From: Ignavibacteria bacterium RBG_16_34_14
GTDB lineage: Bacteria > Bacteroidota > Ignavibacteria > Ignavibacteriales > Ignavibacteriaceae
Assembly: GCA_001802865.1 (NCBI GenBank)
Contig: MHAF01000082.1
Span: 1-36,555, forward strand
Direction of reading: 5' to 3'
DNA: 36,555 bases
A model generated the notes under the pieces. That model saw only the letters and a program-made list of their open reading frames with translations. It made no database searches and had not been told where the DNA came from. Every line of letters begins with the position of its first letter. Position 1 is the first letter of the stretch. The translations under genes were made by a program, and so were the position numbers. Below, piece by piece: positions 19,467 through 28,513 of the stretch.

Positions 19467-19489
19467 AAGGGAAACGAAACTCCCTTTTT
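19467..19489 (+). terminator. Candidate terminator/attenuator between tuf and rpsJ
   Basis: AAGGGA (19467-19472) pairs with TCCCTT (19481-19486) around AACGAAAC, and T residues run to 19489. The stem has only six pairs, so partial termination is more likely than a full stop. It could lower S10-spc-alpha transcription relative to tuf. Confidence 0.5.
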
Positions 19490-19516
19490 GTGTTTCTAAT
19501 ATTAAGGAGTTATAAA

Positions 19517-19825
19517 TTGCCCGGTCAGAAGATAAGGATAAAGTTAAAATCTTACGATCATATACTCATTGATAAATCTGCAGAGAAAATTATTAAAACT
19601 GTAAGAAGTACGGGTGCTATTGTTTCAGGTCCTATTCCTTTACCAACAAGGCGCACTGTTTATACAGTTTTAAGATCTCCTCACGTCGATAAGAAATCGA
19701 GAGAGCAATTTGAAACAAGGGCGCACAAAAGAATAATTGATATTCATAACTCTAATAACAAAACAGTTGATTCATTAAGTAAGCTGGATATTCCGGCTGG
19801 TGTTGATATAGAAATTAAGCTTTAA
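19517..19825 (+). CDS. rpsJ: Ribosomal protein S10
   Basis: A 102-residue S10, which also acts as NusE in antitermination. The start is TTG at 19517, seven bases after AAGGAG (19504-19509), giving the family N-terminus [18 protein letters not shown]. An upstream in-frame start near 19490 would add MFLILRSYK, part of which is read from the Shine-Dalgarno itself, and is rejected. [20 protein letters not shown] is the conserved core. It opens the S10 gene order that continues unbroken. Confidence 0.97.
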   Translation: MPGQKIRIKLKSYDHILIDKSAEKIIKTVRSTGAIVSGPIPLPTRRTVYTVLRSPHVDKKSREQFETRAHKRIIDIHNSNNKTVDSLSKLDIPAGVDIEIKL

Positions 19826-19835
19826 AGGAAAAAAG

Positions 19836-20459
19836 ATGTCCGGTTTAATCGGAAGAAAAATAGGAATGTCAAATATTTTTAACAGTCTGGGAGAGTTAGT
19901 TCCTGTTACTGTTATTCTGGCAGGTCCTTGCAAAGTTGTTTCTGTCCGTACAAAACAGAAAGACGGCTACGAAGCCCTTCAACTTGGTTTTGGTGAAAAG
20001 AAAGAAAAGAAAATTTCCAAACCTGTTTCCGGACAATTTAAAAAGAATAATTTATCTCCAAGCTTTGTATTGAAAGAATTTAAATTTCCTTCTTCTGTTG
20101 AGTTTAAAATTGGTGATGAAGTTAAAGTTGATCTTTTTAAAGAAGGGGAGGGTATTAAAGTTAGAGGATTAAGTAAAGGTAAGGGTTTCCAGGGAGTTAT
20201 GAGAAGACATAACTTCGGCGGAGTTGGAGGAACAACTCATGGACAAAGCGATAGGTTAAGGGCTCCAGGATCAATTGGTGGAAGTTCCTATCCTTCAAGA
20301 GTATTTAAGGGACAAAGAATGGCTGGAAGAACAGGGCATAGCAATATAACTGTTTCCAATTTAAAGGTAGTTAGAATTGTACCCGAAGAAAATTTAATTT
20401 TAATCAAGGGTGCTGTCCCTGGTGCAATAAATTCAATAGTTGAATTGATTAAGCCTTAG
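19836..20459 (+). CDS. rplC: Ribosomal protein L3
   Basis: A 207-residue L3 with the N-terminal SGLIGRKIGMSNIF. The long loop reaching toward the peptidyl-transferase centre is GGVGGTTHGQSDRLRAPGSI followed by GGSSYPSRVFKGQRMAGRTG, which includes the glutamine (GQRMAG) methylated in some bacteria. It lies 10 bp after rpsJ and 28 bp before rplD. Confidence 0.97.
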   Translation: MSGLIGRKIGMSNIFNSLGELVPVTVILAGPCKVVSVRTKQKDGYEALQLGFGEKKEKKISKPVSGQFKKNNLSPSFVLKEFKFPSSVEFKIGDEVKVDLFKEGEGIKVRGLSKGKGFQGVMRRHNFGGVGGTTHGQSDRLRAPGSIGGSSYPSRVFKGQRMAGRTGHSNITVSNLKVVRIVPEENLILIKGAVPGAINSIVELIKP

Positions 20460-20487
20460 ACTGTTAAATAAGAACTAATATATTAAA

Positions 20488-21135
20488 ATGAAATTAGATA
20501 TTTATAATATAGATGGTAAAGCAAGCGGTAAAAAAATAGAATTACCGAAAGATATTTTTGGGATAGAACCAAACGATCATGCAATTTACCTTTCCGTTAA
20601 AGCTTTTCTAGCAAACCAGAGACAGGGAACTCATAAGTCTAAAGAGAGAGGGGAAATAAGAGGCGGAGGTAAAAAACCTTGGAAACAGAAAGGAAGAGGT
20701 GGTGCGCGTGCAGGTACAATTCGTTCTCCTTTATGGTCTGGTGGAGGAAGAATTTTTGGTCCACGTCCCAGGGATTACAGGCAGGATTTACCAAAAAAAG
20801 TTAAAAGACTTGCAAGAAAATCTGCATTCAGTTATAAGCTAAAAGATGAACAAATATTAGTTATTGAAGATTTTATTTTTAAACAGCCAAAGACAAAAGA
20901 ATTTGTAGATATGCTTAAAGCTCTGAACATAGCGGGTAAAAGGGTTCTTCTTTTAACTAATGGAAAGATAGAAACGGTTTATAAATCAGGAAGAAATATT
21001 CCTAAAGTAAAAGTACTTGAAGCCGATCAAGCCTCTGCTTATGATATATTGAACAACCAGGTTCTGATTATGCAAAAAAGTGCTGTTGATTTAATTACAA
21101 AGTCTTTTGGAAACAATACTGCTGTGGAGAATTAA
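20488..21135 (+). CDS. rplD: Ribosomal protein L4
   Basis: A 215-residue L4. The tentacle lining the exit tunnel is clear (HKSKERGEIRGGGKKPWKQK, then GRGGARAGTIRSPLWSGGG), followed by FGPRPRDYRQDLPKKVKRLA. In Proteobacteria L4 represses the S10 operon through the leader; no such leader structure was identified before rpsJ. The rplW start follows its stop by one base. Confidence 0.97.
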   Translation: MKLDIYNIDGKASGKKIELPKDIFGIEPNDHAIYLSVKAFLANQRQGTHKSKERGEIRGGGKKPWKQKGRGGARAGTIRSPLWSGGGRIFGPRPRDYRQDLPKKVKRLARKSAFSYKLKDEQILVIEDFIFKQPKTKEFVDMLKALNIAGKRVLLLTNGKIETVYKSGRNIPKVKVLEADQASAYDILNNQVLIMQKSAVDLITKSFGNNTAVEN

Positions 21136-21136
21136 T

Positions 21137-21433
21137 ATGCACGATATCCTGATAAGACCTTTGATAACTGAAAAAATGACAAATATAACCGCAGCACAAC
21201 CTGGTAAATTTGGTTTTATCGTAAATCTTAAAGCAAATAAAATTGAAATTGCAAAAGCAATTGAAAAGAGATTTAGTGTTCATGTTGTTGATGTAAAAAC
21301 AATTAAGCATCATGGTAAAACAAAAACACAGTTCAGAAAAAGCGGAAGGTTTGAAGGAAGAACATCAAAATATAAAAAGGCTATTGTTACTCTTAAAGAA
21401 GGTGAAACAATAGAATTATTTGAGCAAGTATAG
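21137..21433 (+). CDS. rplW: Ribosomal protein L23
   Basis: A 98-residue L23, which surrounds the tunnel exit and docks trigger factor and SRP. The start chosen is ATG at 21137, giving MHDILIRPLITEKMTN; a further in-frame ATG at 21107 lies inside rplD and would add a foreign METILLWRIN. KFGFIVNLKANKIEIAKAIE and GKTKTQFRKSGRFEGRTSKY match the family. Confidence 0.96.
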   Translation: MHDILIRPLITEKMTNITAAQPGKFGFIVNLKANKIEIAKAIEKRFSVHVVDVKTIKHHGKTKTQFRKSGRFEGRTSKYKKAIVTLKEGETIELFEQV

Positions 21434-21443
21434 AGATTAAATA

Positions 21444-22271
21444 ATGGCAATCAGAAAATTAAAACCGGTTACTCCAGGAACAAGATTCAGATCAAATTCT
21501 TCATTTGATGAGATTACCAAAACCCAGCCGGAAAAATCTTTAACCATAGCTTTAAGAAAAAGCGGCGGAAGAAATAACCTGGGCAGATTGACTGCACGTC
21601 ATATCGGCGGTGGACATAAAAGAAGATACCGTATAATAGATTTTAAAAGAGATAAACATAAAGTTCCTGCTAAAGTTTATTCTATAGAGTATGATCCAAA
21701 TAGAACATCGAGAATTGCACTACTGCATTATGCTGATGGAGAGAAAAGATATATTCTGGCTCCCGATGGATTAAAAGTTGGTGACCAGGTAATGTCCGGT
21801 TCAGGAAGTGAGATCAGTGTAGGTAATGCTCTTCCATTAAATGAAATGCCGCTTGGAAGTTTTGTTCATAATGTAGAGCTAAAACCTGGTAAAGGCGGGC
21901 AGCTTGGAAGAACAGCGGGTGCATCTTTACAATTGATGGCGAAAGAAGGTGCACATGCCCAGATAAAAATGCCTTCAGGTGAAGTAAGAATGATTAGGCT
22001 GGATTGTATTGCAACTTATGGAGTAGTTGGAAATGCTGAACAGGAAAATATTAGTCTGGGTAAAGCAGGCAGAACAAGATGGCTTGGAAAAAGACCACAT
22101 GTTCGTGGTGTTGCTATGAACCCTGTTGATCATCCTATGGGTGGCGGTGAAGGGAAAACTTCAGGTGGCGGACATCCGGTTTCTCCCTGGGGACAAAAAG
22201 CTAAAGGGCTTAAAACTAGGAAACATAAGAAAGAATCAAATAAGTTTATTATTAAACGTCGTAAAAAGTAA
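21444..22271 (+). CDS. rplB: Ribosomal protein L2
   Basis: A 275-residue L2, essential for subunit joining and peptidyl-transferase assembly. The N-terminal [11 protein letters not shown] and [12 protein letters not shown] lead to the OB and SH3-like domains. The conserved histidine loop is [20 protein letters not shown], and the C-terminus carries a basic [20 protein letters not shown] tail. Length is standard. The gap to rpsS is 10 bp. Confidence 0.98.
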   Translation: MAIRKLKPVTPGTRFRSNSSFDEITKTQPEKSLTIALRKSGGRNNLGRLTARHIGGGHKRRYRIIDFKRDKHKVPAKVYSIEYDPNRTSRIALLHYADGEKRYILAPDGLKVGDQVMSGSGSEISVGNALPLNEMPLGSFVHNVELKPGKGGQLGRTAGASLQLMAKEGAHAQIKMPSGEVRMIRLDCIATYGVVGNAEQENISLGKAGRTRWLGKRPHVRGVAMNPVDHPMGGGEGKTSGGGHPVSPWGQKAKGLKTRKHKKESNKFIIKRRKK

Positions 22272-22281
22272 ATAGAATTTT

Positions 22282-22578
22282 ATGCCACGATCAGTTAAAA
22301 AAGGACCATTTATTGATTTTAAGTTAATGCAGAAAATTGCAAAGCTTAATGAAATAAATCAGAAAAAGATAATAAAAACATGGTCACGTGCTTCTACAAT
22401 TATTCCAGATTTTGTAGGACATACAATTGCTGTTCATAATGGAAATAAAATGATTCCTGTTTATATAACAGAGAACATGGTTGGGCATAAGCTGGGTGAA
22501 TTTGCACCAACAAGAATTTTCCGTGCACACCCCGGTACTAAAGCAGAAAAAGCTTCAACCGTAAAAGGAACAGCATAA
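22282..22578 (+). CDS. rpsS: Ribosomal protein S19
   Basis: A 98-residue S19 of the 30S head. It begins [18 protein letters not shown] and includes the conserved [20 protein letters not shown] and [18 protein letters not shown]. The C-terminal tail is slightly longer than in E. coli. The rplV ATG starts immediately after its stop codon. Confidence 0.97.
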   Translation: MPRSVKKGPFIDFKLMQKIAKLNEINQKKIIKTWSRASTIIPDFVGHTIAVHNGNKMIPVYITENMVGHKLGEFAPTRIFRAHPGTKAEKASTVKGTA

Positions 22579-22923
22579 ATGGAAGCAATTGCAAAACATA
22601 GATTTTTAGGCTCATCACCAAGAAAGATGAGACTGGTGATTGATTTGATTAGAGGAATGTCGGTTGATAGAGCTTTGGAAGTTCTTCACTTTTCTCCAAA
22701 GCATGCTTCTAAAGATGCAGAAAAAGTTTTAAGATCTGCTGTATCTAACCTGATGAACAGGGATGAAGCAACAAGAATGGAACCGAGTGATATTTTTGTA
22801 AAGGAAGCATTCGTTAACCAGGGCCCAACGCTGAAAAGAATTTCTCCGGCACCAATGGGACGTGCTTACAGAATTAGAAAAAGATCTTGTCATATAACAA
22901 TTGTGGTTGCCACAAAAGCTTAG
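22579..22923 (+). CDS. rplV: Ribosomal protein L22
   Basis: A 114-residue L22. The globular part is [20 protein letters not shown]. The tunnel-lining hairpin lies in [20 protein letters not shown], the site of macrolide-resistance changes in other bacteria; no such change can be judged by eye. The Shine-Dalgarno of rpsC overlaps the end of this gene. Confidence 0.97.
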   Translation: MEAIAKHRFLGSSPRKMRLVIDLIRGMSVDRALEVLHFSPKHASKDAEKVLRSAVSNLMNRDEATRMEPSDIFVKEAFVNQGPTLKRISPAPMGRAYRIRKRSCHITIVVATKA

Positions 22924-22931
22924 GAGGTTTA

Positions 22932-23573
22932 TTGGGACAGAAAACAAACCCTATCGGATTAAGAGTTGGTATCATCAGAGGATGGGATTCTAACTGGTAT
23001 GAAAATAAAAGTTACGCAGGTAAACTTAAAGAAGATAGCAAACTTAGATCTTATGTAAGAAACAGATTAAAGAAAGCGGGTATTTCCAGGATTGTTATTG
23101 ATAGAACTTCAAAAAATATAATTTTAACAATTCATACTTCCAGACCGGGGGTTGTAATTGGAAAGAGTGGAAAAGAAATTACTCAGCTCGAACAAGAATT
23201 AAAACAAATTACTGATAAAGATGTTAAGGTTCAGATTAATGAAATTAAAAGGCCGGAGCTTGATGCATATTTGGTTGCAGAAAATATTGCAAGCCAGCTT
23301 GAAGGAAGAGTTTCTTTCAGAAGAGCTATGAAGATGGCAATTACTGCTGCAATGAGAATGGGCGCCGAAGGAATTAGAATTATGTGTGCAGGAAGATTAG
23401 GTGGCGCTGAAATGGCAAGGACAGAACAGTATAAGGAGGGAAGAATTCCTCTTCATACTTTGAGAGCAGATATTGATTATGCACCTGGAAGAGCCGAAAC
23501 AATTTATGGTTCAATTGGAATTAAGGTCTGGATTTGCCGTGGAGAAATCCTTGGTAAAAGATTATCCGAATAA
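22932..23573 (+). CDS. rpsC: Ribosomal protein S3
   Basis: A 213-residue S3 at the mRNA entry. The start is TTG at 22932, four bases after AGGAGG (22922-22927), giving the universal [13 protein letters not shown]; any start further upstream lies inside rplV. The type II KH domain contains [20 protein letters not shown]. The C-terminal domain includes [20 protein letters not shown] and [17 protein letters not shown]. Confidence 0.97.
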   Translation: MGQKTNPIGLRVGIIRGWDSNWYENKSYAGKLKEDSKLRSYVRNRLKKAGISRIVIDRTSKNIILTIHTSRPGVVIGKSGKEITQLEQELKQITDKDVKVQINEIKRPELDAYLVAENIASQLEGRVSFRRAMKMAITAAMRMGAEGIRIMCAGRLGGAEMARTEQYKEGRIPLHTLRADIDYAPGRAETIYGSIGIKVWICRGEILGKRLSE

Positions 23574-23597
23574 AATTTTTGGAAAGGCGAATTTAAT

Positions 23598-24014
23598 ATG
23601 TTAATGCCCAAAAGAGTAAAATACAGAAAAGCCCAGCGTGGAAGAAGGAAGGGCAAAGCTTATAGGGGCAGTTCTGTCGCTTTTGGAGATTATGGTTTGA
23701 AAGCTCTTGAACCAGCATGGATTACAAGCAGGCAGATTGAAGCTTGCAGAGTTGCATTAACCAGGAAGATGAAAAGAGATGGTAAAGTTTTTATCAGGAT
23801 TTTTCCGGATAAGCCTGTTTCTAAAAAACCTCTTGAAACAAGAATGGGTAAAGGTAAAGGCGCTCCGGAATTCTGGGTTGTGGTTATTAAACCCGGAAGG
23901 ATAATGTTTGAAGTTTCCGGAGTCTCAAAAGATCTTGCTCACGATGCCTTGGGAACCTGTTCTTATAAGCTTCCAATTAAAACAAAAGTTGTTTCAAGAC
24001 CGGATCTTGGATAA
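23598..24014 (+). CDS. rplP: Ribosomal protein L16
   Basis: A 138-residue L16 that helps position tRNA in the A site. The start [20 protein letters not shown] is normal; an in-frame ATG two codons later is possible. The arginine-containing loop [20 protein letters not shown] is conserved. rpmC follows after 13 bp. Confidence 0.97.
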   Translation: MLMPKRVKYRKAQRGRRKGKAYRGSSVAFGDYGLKALEPAWITSRQIEACRVALTRKMKRDGKVFIRIFPDKPVSKKPLETRMGKGKGAPEFWVVVIKPGRIMFEVSGVSKDLAHDALGTCSYKLPIKTKVVSRPDLG

Positions 24015-24027
24015 AAGGAATTAGTAA

Positions 24028-24249
24028 ATGAAAATTCATGAAATAAGAGAAATGAAAGATGACGAGTTAGTCAAAAGAATCGAGGAAGAGGAAAAAAATC
24101 TCGTTGACCTCAGGTTCTCTCATCAGCTTAAACAGTTAACAAACACTGCAAAATTAAAAATTGCTAAGAAAGATATTGCAAAAATGAAAACCGTTCTTAA
24201 AGAAAGAGAACTTACTAAGATGAAAGTTTCCACGGAGAGTAAAGGTTAA
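24028..24249 (+). CDS. rpmC: Ribosomal protein L29
   Basis: A 73-residue, two-helix L29 near the tunnel exit beside L23. [20 protein letters not shown] and [20 protein letters not shown] match the family. It is slightly longer than the E. coli protein at the C-terminus. It ends two bases before rpsQ. Confidence 0.95.
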   Translation: MKIHEIREMKDDELVKRIEEEEKNLVDLRFSHQLKQLTNTAKLKIAKKDIAKMKTVLKERELTKMKVSTESKG

Positions 24250-24251
24250 TA

Positions 24252-24509
24252 ATGGAGCCACGTAATCTTCGTAAAACAAGGATTGGAATTGTAACCAGCA
24301 ACAAAATGGATAAAACCATTACAGTTTCTATTGAAAGAAGAGTTCCGCATCCCATTTATAAAAAATATTTCAAGAAAACTACAAAGCTGATGGCGCACGA
24401 TGAAAAAAAAGAGTGTAGTATTGGCGATAAAGTTAAAATTATGGAAACACGTCCTCTCAGTGCAAAAAAGAGATGGCGTTTGATTGAAATTATAGAGAAA
24501 GCCAAGTAG
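24252..24509 (+). CDS. rpsQ: Ribosomal protein S17
   Basis: An 85-residue OB-fold S17 of the 30S body. [20 protein letters not shown] is the characteristic N-terminus, followed by [20 protein letters not shown] and the conserved [14 protein letters not shown]. Normal length and position between L29 and L14. Confidence 0.97.
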   Translation: MEPRNLRKTRIGIVTSNKMDKTITVSIERRVPHPIYKKYFKKTTKLMAHDEKKECSIGDKVKIMETRPLSAKKRWRLIEIIEKAK

Positions 24510-24524
24510 AAAGGTAACAGTAGA

Positions 24525-24893
24525 ATGATCCAGGAAGAAACAAACCTTGTTGTTGCCGATAATTCGGGAGCTAAAAGAGTACGCTGCATAAGAGTACTTG
24601 GCGGAAGCGATAGAAAATATGCCAGCATTGGAGATACAATAGTTGTATCAGTTAAATCAGCTTTGCCAAATGGAACAGTTAAGAAGGGTGAAGTTTCAAG
24701 AGCTGTAATTGTAAGAACAAAGAAAGAGGTTAGAAGAAAAGATGGTTCTTATATAAGATTTGATGAAAATGCTGCTGTTCTTATTAATCCGCAGAATGAA
24801 CCAAGAGGTACACGTATTTTTGGTCCCGTTGCAAGAGAGTTGAGAGAAAAACAGTTTATGAAAATAGTATCATTAGCACCTGAGGTTTTATAA
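24525..24893 (+). CDS. rplN: Ribosomal protein L14
   Basis: A 122-residue L14, exactly the common length, at the subunit interface. [20 protein letters not shown] opens the protein and [20 protein letters not shown] closes it. rplX follows after 9 bp. Confidence 0.98.
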   Translation: MIQEETNLVVADNSGAKRVRCIRVLGGSDRKYASIGDTIVVSVKSALPNGTVKKGEVSRAVIVRTKKEVRRKDGSYIRFDENAAVLINPQNEPRGTRIFGPVARELREKQFMKIVSLAPEVL

Positions 24894-24902
24894 GGTTTTA
24901 TT

Positions 24903-25226
24903 ATGAAGATAAGAAAAAATGATAATGTGGTTGTTATAACAGGTAACGATAGAGGAAAGACAGGGAAAGTACTTAAAGTATTCCCGTCTGAATCTAAAGT
25001 AATTATTGAAGGAATCAATTTAAGGAAGAGACATACTAAACCCAATCAAAGACAACCGCAGGGCGGAATAATTGAAAAGGAAGCACCAATTCATGTTTCT
25101 AATGTAATGCTGGTGGATCCAAAAACAAACGAACCGACAAGGCTTGGTGCTAAGATCATTCTTGATGAAAAAACTGGCAAGAAAAAAAGCCAGCGTGTAA
25201 GTAAAGCAAGCGGGGAAATGGTTTAA
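24903..25226 (+). CDS. rplX: Ribosomal protein L24
   Basis: A 107-residue L24, an early assembly initiator of the 50S subunit. The KOW motif lies in [20 protein letters not shown], followed by [20 protein letters not shown]. Normal length and position. Confidence 0.97.
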   Translation: MKIRKNDNVVVITGNDRGKTGKVLKVFPSESKVIIEGINLRKRHTKPNQRQPQGGIIEKEAPIHVSNVMLVDPKTNEPTRLGAKIILDEKTGKKKSQRVSKASGEMV

Positions 25227-25249
25227 ACTAAAATTTTATTTAATGAATT

Positions 25250-25909
25250 ATGGCCGATAAAAAAACAAAAAAAGAAGATACACAAAAAAAGAAAACAGGA
25301 AAGAAAGAAGGCGGAGATTTTTCTGCAAAACAGGGAAAAGAGATTCGCGTACCAGCACGTCTTCAACAATTATACAAACAGGATATTACACCTGACTTGT
25401 TAAAAAAGTTCAGCTACAAAAGCATAATGCAGGTTCCAAAGATTCATAAAATTGTTGTTAATATGGGTGTTGGTGCCGCTGTAGCAGATCCCAAAATACT
25501 TGAAGAATCAGTAAGAGATTTAGAAGCTGTTACAGGTCAGAAACCCAGTATAAGAAAAGCAAAGAAAGCTATTTCAAATTTTAAGCTTCGTGAAGGTGTT
25601 AATATTGGCGCAATGGTTACTTTAAGAAAAGAAAGAATGTACGAATTTCTTGATAGACTCGTAAACGTAGCTTTACCAAGAGTCAGGGATTTCAGAGGTC
25701 TTTCCGATAAATCATTTGACGGAAGGGGAAATTATACTTTAGGAGTGAAGGAACAAATTATTTTTCCTGAAATAAATGTTGACAAAATTACAAAAGTACT
25801 TGGAATGGACATAACTATCGTAACAACTGCAAAATCAGATAATGAAGCCTATGAATTGCTTCAGGCATTTGGTGTTCCTTTCAGAAGAAAAGAAATTAAA
25901 ACAGCCTAA
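25250..25909 (+). CDS. rplE: Ribosomal protein L5 with lysine-rich N-terminal extension
   Basis: A 219-residue L5 that binds 5S rRNA in the central protuberance. The canonical fold begins around residue 36 with [20 protein letters not shown], and continues with [14 protein letters not shown] and [18 protein letters not shown]. The first 35 or so residues (starting [20 protein letters not shown]) are a charged addition not found in most L5 proteins of about 180 residues. No later in-frame ATG lies near the canonical start, and the extension follows directly from the ATG at 25250, so it is probably translated. Confidence 0.96.
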   Translation: MADKKTKKEDTQKKKTGKKEGGDFSAKQGKEIRVPARLQQLYKQDITPDLLKKFSYKSIMQVPKIHKIVVNMGVGAAVADPKILEESVRDLEAVTGQKPSIRKAKKAISNFKLREGVNIGAMVTLRKERMYEFLDRLVNVALPRVRDFRGLSDKSFDGRGNYTLGVKEQIIFPEINVDKITKVLGMDITIVTTAKSDNEAYELLQAFGVPFRRKEIKTA

Positions 25910-25922
25910 AACAGAGGAATCA

Positions 25923-26192
25923 ATGGCAAGAAAAAGTTTAATAGCCAGAGAAGAAAAAAGAAGAAGAACTTACGAAAAGTATAGAAAGATTAGAGAAGAG
26001 CTTAAGGCAAAAGGAGATTATGAAGCTTTGCAAAAACTGCCGAGAGATGCTTCTCCAACAAGATTGCATAACAGGTGCATGTTTACAGGAAGAGCACGTG
26101 GTTTTCACAGGAAGTTTGGTGTGTCAAGACTTGTTTTAAGAGAAATGGCATTAAGAGGCGAATTGCCCGGCGTAAAGAAGTCAAGTTGGTAA
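25923..26192 (+). CDS. rpsN: Ribosomal protein S14 (zinc-free long form)
   Basis: An 89-residue S14. The start is ATG at 25923, giving [20 protein letters not shown]; upstream in-frame sequence belongs to rplE. The CxxC pairs of the short zinc form are missing, and the 89-residue length is that of the zinc-independent type. [20 protein letters not shown] and the C-terminal [11 protein letters not shown] are conserved. Confidence 0.97.
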   Translation: MARKSLIAREEKRRRTYEKYRKIREELKAKGDYEALQKLPRDASPTRLHNRCMFTGRARGFHRKFGVSRLVLREMALRGELPGVKKSSW

Positions 26193-26209
26193 AAGGAGAT
26201 TTTTAATTT

Positions 26210-26605
26210 ATGGCAATAACTGATCCGATAGCAGATTTCTTAACTCAAATAAGGAATGCTTCTAAAGCAAAGAAACTGAGAGTTGATATTCCTGCTTCAT
26301 ATATGAAAAAGAATTTAGCTGAAATTCTTAAACAGCAAAAATTCATTAATGATTATTCTGTAATTGAAGATAACAAACAGGATATTGTAAGAATAGAATT
26401 AAAATATTCTAATGGTATTCCTGCAATAAATGGATTAAAGAAAATCAGCAAACCAGGGTTAAGAGTTTATAAGAAATCTACTGACTTGCCAAGAGTGCTT
26501 AATGGTTTAGGAATTGCAGTTGTATCAACATCTAAAGGATTACTTACCGACAAAGAAGCAAGGAACCAATCTGTTGGCGGTGAAGTAGTTTGTTATATCT
26601 GGTAA
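26210..26605 (+). CDS. rpsH: Ribosomal protein S8
   Basis: A 131-residue S8 that binds the 16S central domain. [20 protein letters not shown] starts the protein and [31 protein letters not shown] ends it. In E. coli S8 is the repressor of the spc operon through a site near rplE; that site was not recognised here. Confidence 0.97.
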   Translation: MAITDPIADFLTQIRNASKAKKLRVDIPASYMKKNLAEILKQQKFINDYSVIEDNKQDIVRIELKYSNGIPAINGLKKISKPGLRVYKKSTDLPRVLNGLGIAVVSTSKGLLTDKEARNQSVGGEVVCYIW

Positions 26606-26618
26606 GGAGAGAATTAAA

Positions 26619-27158
26619 GTGTCGCGTATAGGCAAAAAACCAATTGAAATACCAAAGGGAGTAACAATAACGAAGAATGGAAACGTTGTTAAAGTTAAAG
26701 GCCCAAAAGGAGAACTTGAAACCCATTTCCATTCAAAAATGTCTGTTGATCTAAAAGATAGCCAAATAGTTGTTACACGTCCTGACGATTCTAAAGAGAA
26801 TAAATCTCTTCATGGTCTTACAAGAGCATTGATTCAGAATATGGTTGATGGTGTTGTTACTCCTTACTCAAAAACTCTTGATATAGTTGGCGTTGGTTAC
26901 AAGGCAGAGTTAAAAGGAAAAAATTTGCTGCTTAACATAGGATATTCTCATCCTATTTATTTTATTCCGCCTGATGGAGTTATACTTCAAACACCTGTAC
27001 CAACTCAAATTGTCATTTCAGGAATTGATAAGCAGATGGTTGGACATGTTGCTGCAAAAATTAGATCAATTAGGAAACCTGAACCATATAAAGGTAAAGG
27101 TATTAAATATTCTGATGAGCACATACAAAGAAAAGCTGGCAAGACAGCCGGTAAATAA
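26619..27158 (+). CDS. rplF: Ribosomal protein L6
   Basis: A 179-residue L6 near the factor-binding site. The start is GTG at 26619 after AAGGAGAG, giving MSRIGKKPIEIPKGV. Two repeated L6 domains are present; the second carries the signature KPEPYKGKGIKYSDEHIQRK. Length is normal. Confidence 0.97.
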   Translation: MSRIGKKPIEIPKGVTITKNGNVVKVKGPKGELETHFHSKMSVDLKDSQIVVTRPDDSKENKSLHGLTRALIQNMVDGVVTPYSKTLDIVGVGYKAELKGKNLLLNIGYSHPIYFIPPDGVILQTPVPTQIVISGIDKQMVGHVAAKIRSIRKPEPYKGKGIKYSDEHIQRKAGKTAGK

Positions 27159-27177
27159 TCTTGGAGATTAAATAAAA

Positions 27178-27543
27178 GTGATTAAAAGAGAAAATAACAG
27201 CAGGCTGCGTTCAAAAACAAGAATAAGAAAAAGCATTTTTGGTACATCAGAAAAACCGAGGTTATCAATTTACCGCAGTCTTAATAATATTTATGGTCAG
27301 ATTATAGATGATTCAAACGGAAAAACATTAGCCTCTGCTTCATCTTTATCAAAAGAAATAGCAGAAGATATAAAATCTGCAAAAGGCAAATCTGCAAAAA
27401 GTAAACTTGTAGGAACTCTTGTTGCTAAAAAAGCTATAGAACAAAATATTACTATTGTTGTATTCGACCGTAATGGATATAAATATCATGGCCGGGTACA
27501 AGCATTTGCAGAGGGTGCCCGTGAAGGAGGCTTGAAGTTTTAA
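27178..27543 (+). CDS. rplR: Ribosomal protein L18
   Basis: A 121-residue L18 that brings 5S rRNA to the 50S subunit with L5. The GTG start gives MIKRENNSRLRSKTRIRKSI. KPRLSIYRSLNNIYGQIIDD is conserved, and the C-terminus is HGRVQAFAEGAREGGLKF. Its stop is 17 bp before tRNA-Gln, an unusual neighbour at this position. Confidence 0.96.
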   Translation: MIKRENNSRLRSKTRIRKSIFGTSEKPRLSIYRSLNNIYGQIIDDSNGKTLASASSLSKEIAEDIKSAKGKSAKSKLVGTLVAKKAIEQNITIVVFDRNGYKYHGRVQAFAEGAREGGLKF

Positions 27544-27560
27544 ATGCAAATTAATGTTTT

Positions 27561-27631
27561 TGCCGGATCGTCTAATGGTAGGACTACGCCCTTTGGAGGC
27601 GTCTGTAGAGGTTCGAATCCTCTTCCGGCAG
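27561..27631 (+). tRNA. tRNA-Gln (TTG) inside the spc gene cluster
   Basis: A 71-nt tRNA. The acceptor TGCCGGA pairs with TCCGGCA (27624-27630), discriminator G27631; the weak first U-A pair is typical of tRNA-Gln. The D-arm sequence TCGTCTAATGGTAGGAC is the usual bacterial Gln form. The anticodon arm ACGCC-CTTTGGA-GGCGT gives TTG and the T arm is GAGG-TTCGAAT-CCTC with a closing pair. It lies between rplR and rpsE on the same strand with no obvious promoter of its own, so it is probably processed from the ribosomal-protein transcript. Confidence 0.96.
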
Positions 27632-27647
27632 CTTAGCCGGTTGTTTT
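27625..27647 (+). promoter_or_regulatory. Alternative hairpin formed by tRNA-Gln 3' end
   Basis: CCGGC (27625-27629) of the acceptor 3' strand can pair with GCCGG (27636-27640) just downstream, around AGCTTA, and TTGTTTT follows. This would compete with tRNA folding and resembles a weak terminator. The role is inferred. Confidence 0.35.
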
Positions 27648-27672
27648 AATATTTATTAACAAAAAGAAATTT

Positions 27673-28191
27673 ATGAAAGAAGAAGCAAAGATTATAAGAA
27701 CACAGGAAATTGAAAACCTGAAAGAGAAGGTCGTTCACATAAACCGTGTAGCAAAGGTTGTTAAAGGAGGGCGGCGTTTTAGCTTTAATGCGATTGTTGT
27801 TGTTGGTAATGGAAATGGTATTGTTGGTGTTGGATTGGGTAAAGCAAACGAAGTTACTGATGCAATATCAAAAGGAATTGACGATGCAAAAAAGAACCTT
27901 GTACATGTTTCTGTTATTAAAGGAACAATTGCACATTCTATTTTAGGTAAATATGGTGCAGGAAAAGTTTTGTTAAAACCGGCTTCTCCGGGCACAGGGT
28001 TAATTGCCGGCGGTGGTGTTAGAGCAGTTCTTGAAGCTGCTGGTGTTCAGGATATTCTTACAAAATCTCTTGGCTCAAGCAATCCACATAACCAGGTTAA
28101 AGCAACGCTTAATGGTTTGCAAAACCAGGTTGATGCAAGAAAAATGGCTCGTAAGAGGAGTATGACTATAACCGAGTTATTTAGCTCCTGA
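27673..28191 (+). CDS. rpsE: Ribosomal protein S5
   Basis: A 172-residue S5. The N-terminal double-stranded RNA-binding domain is [20 protein letters not shown] followed by [20 protein letters not shown]. The C-terminal domain shows [20 protein letters not shown] and [16 protein letters not shown]. It is separated from rplR by tRNA-Gln, and 3' processing of that tRNA would give the rpsE message a leader of about 41 bases. Confidence 0.97.
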   Translation: MKEEAKIIRTQEIENLKEKVVHINRVAKVVKGGRRFSFNAIVVVGNGNGIVGVGLGKANEVTDAISKGIDDAKKNLVHVSVIKGTIAHSILGKYGAGKVLLKPASPGTGLIAGGGVRAVLEAAGVQDILTKSLGSSNPHNQVKATLNGLQNQVDARKMARKRSMTITELFSS

Positions 28192-28204
28192 TTGAAAGGT
28201 AATA

Positions 28205-28513
28205 ATGCAGAAATTAAAAATCAGACAAATAAGAAGTGTGATTGACAGACCTGTACCACAGAAACGTACGATTGAAGCTCTTGGTTTAGGAAGACCAAAC
28301 TGGGAAAAAATTCACAATGACACTCCACAGATAAGAGGAATGTTATTCAAAGTTTCTCATCTTGTTGAAGTAAGTGAATATAAACCAACCGGTGAGGAAA
28401 AGGAAAAATCTAAACCTGCTTTAAAGAAGAAAACTCCAGCTAAAAAAGTTTCTTCAACAGCAAAGACAAAAAAAGCAGCAGCTAAAAACAAAAAAAAATC
28501 TAAGAGTAAATAA
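28205..28513 (+). CDS. rpmD: Ribosomal protein L30 with lysine/alanine-rich C-terminal extension
   Basis: A 102-residue protein. The first 59 residues are a complete L30 (KLKIRQIRSVIDRPVPQKRT, IEALGLGRPNWEK, GMLFKVSHLVEVSEY). The remaining 40 or so form a low-complexity basic tail rich in Lys, Ala and Ser (KPALKKKTPAKKVSSTAKTK) like a small histone-type tail. The ordinary bacterial L30 is about 60 residues. The stop overlaps the rplO start in TAATG, so the tail is in frame with the operon and not a frameshift. Confidence 0.94.
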   Translation: MQKLKIRQIRSVIDRPVPQKRTIEALGLGRPNWEKIHNDTPQIRGMLFKVSHLVEVSEYKPTGEEKEKSKPALKKKTPAKKVSSTAKTKKAAAKNKKKSKSK

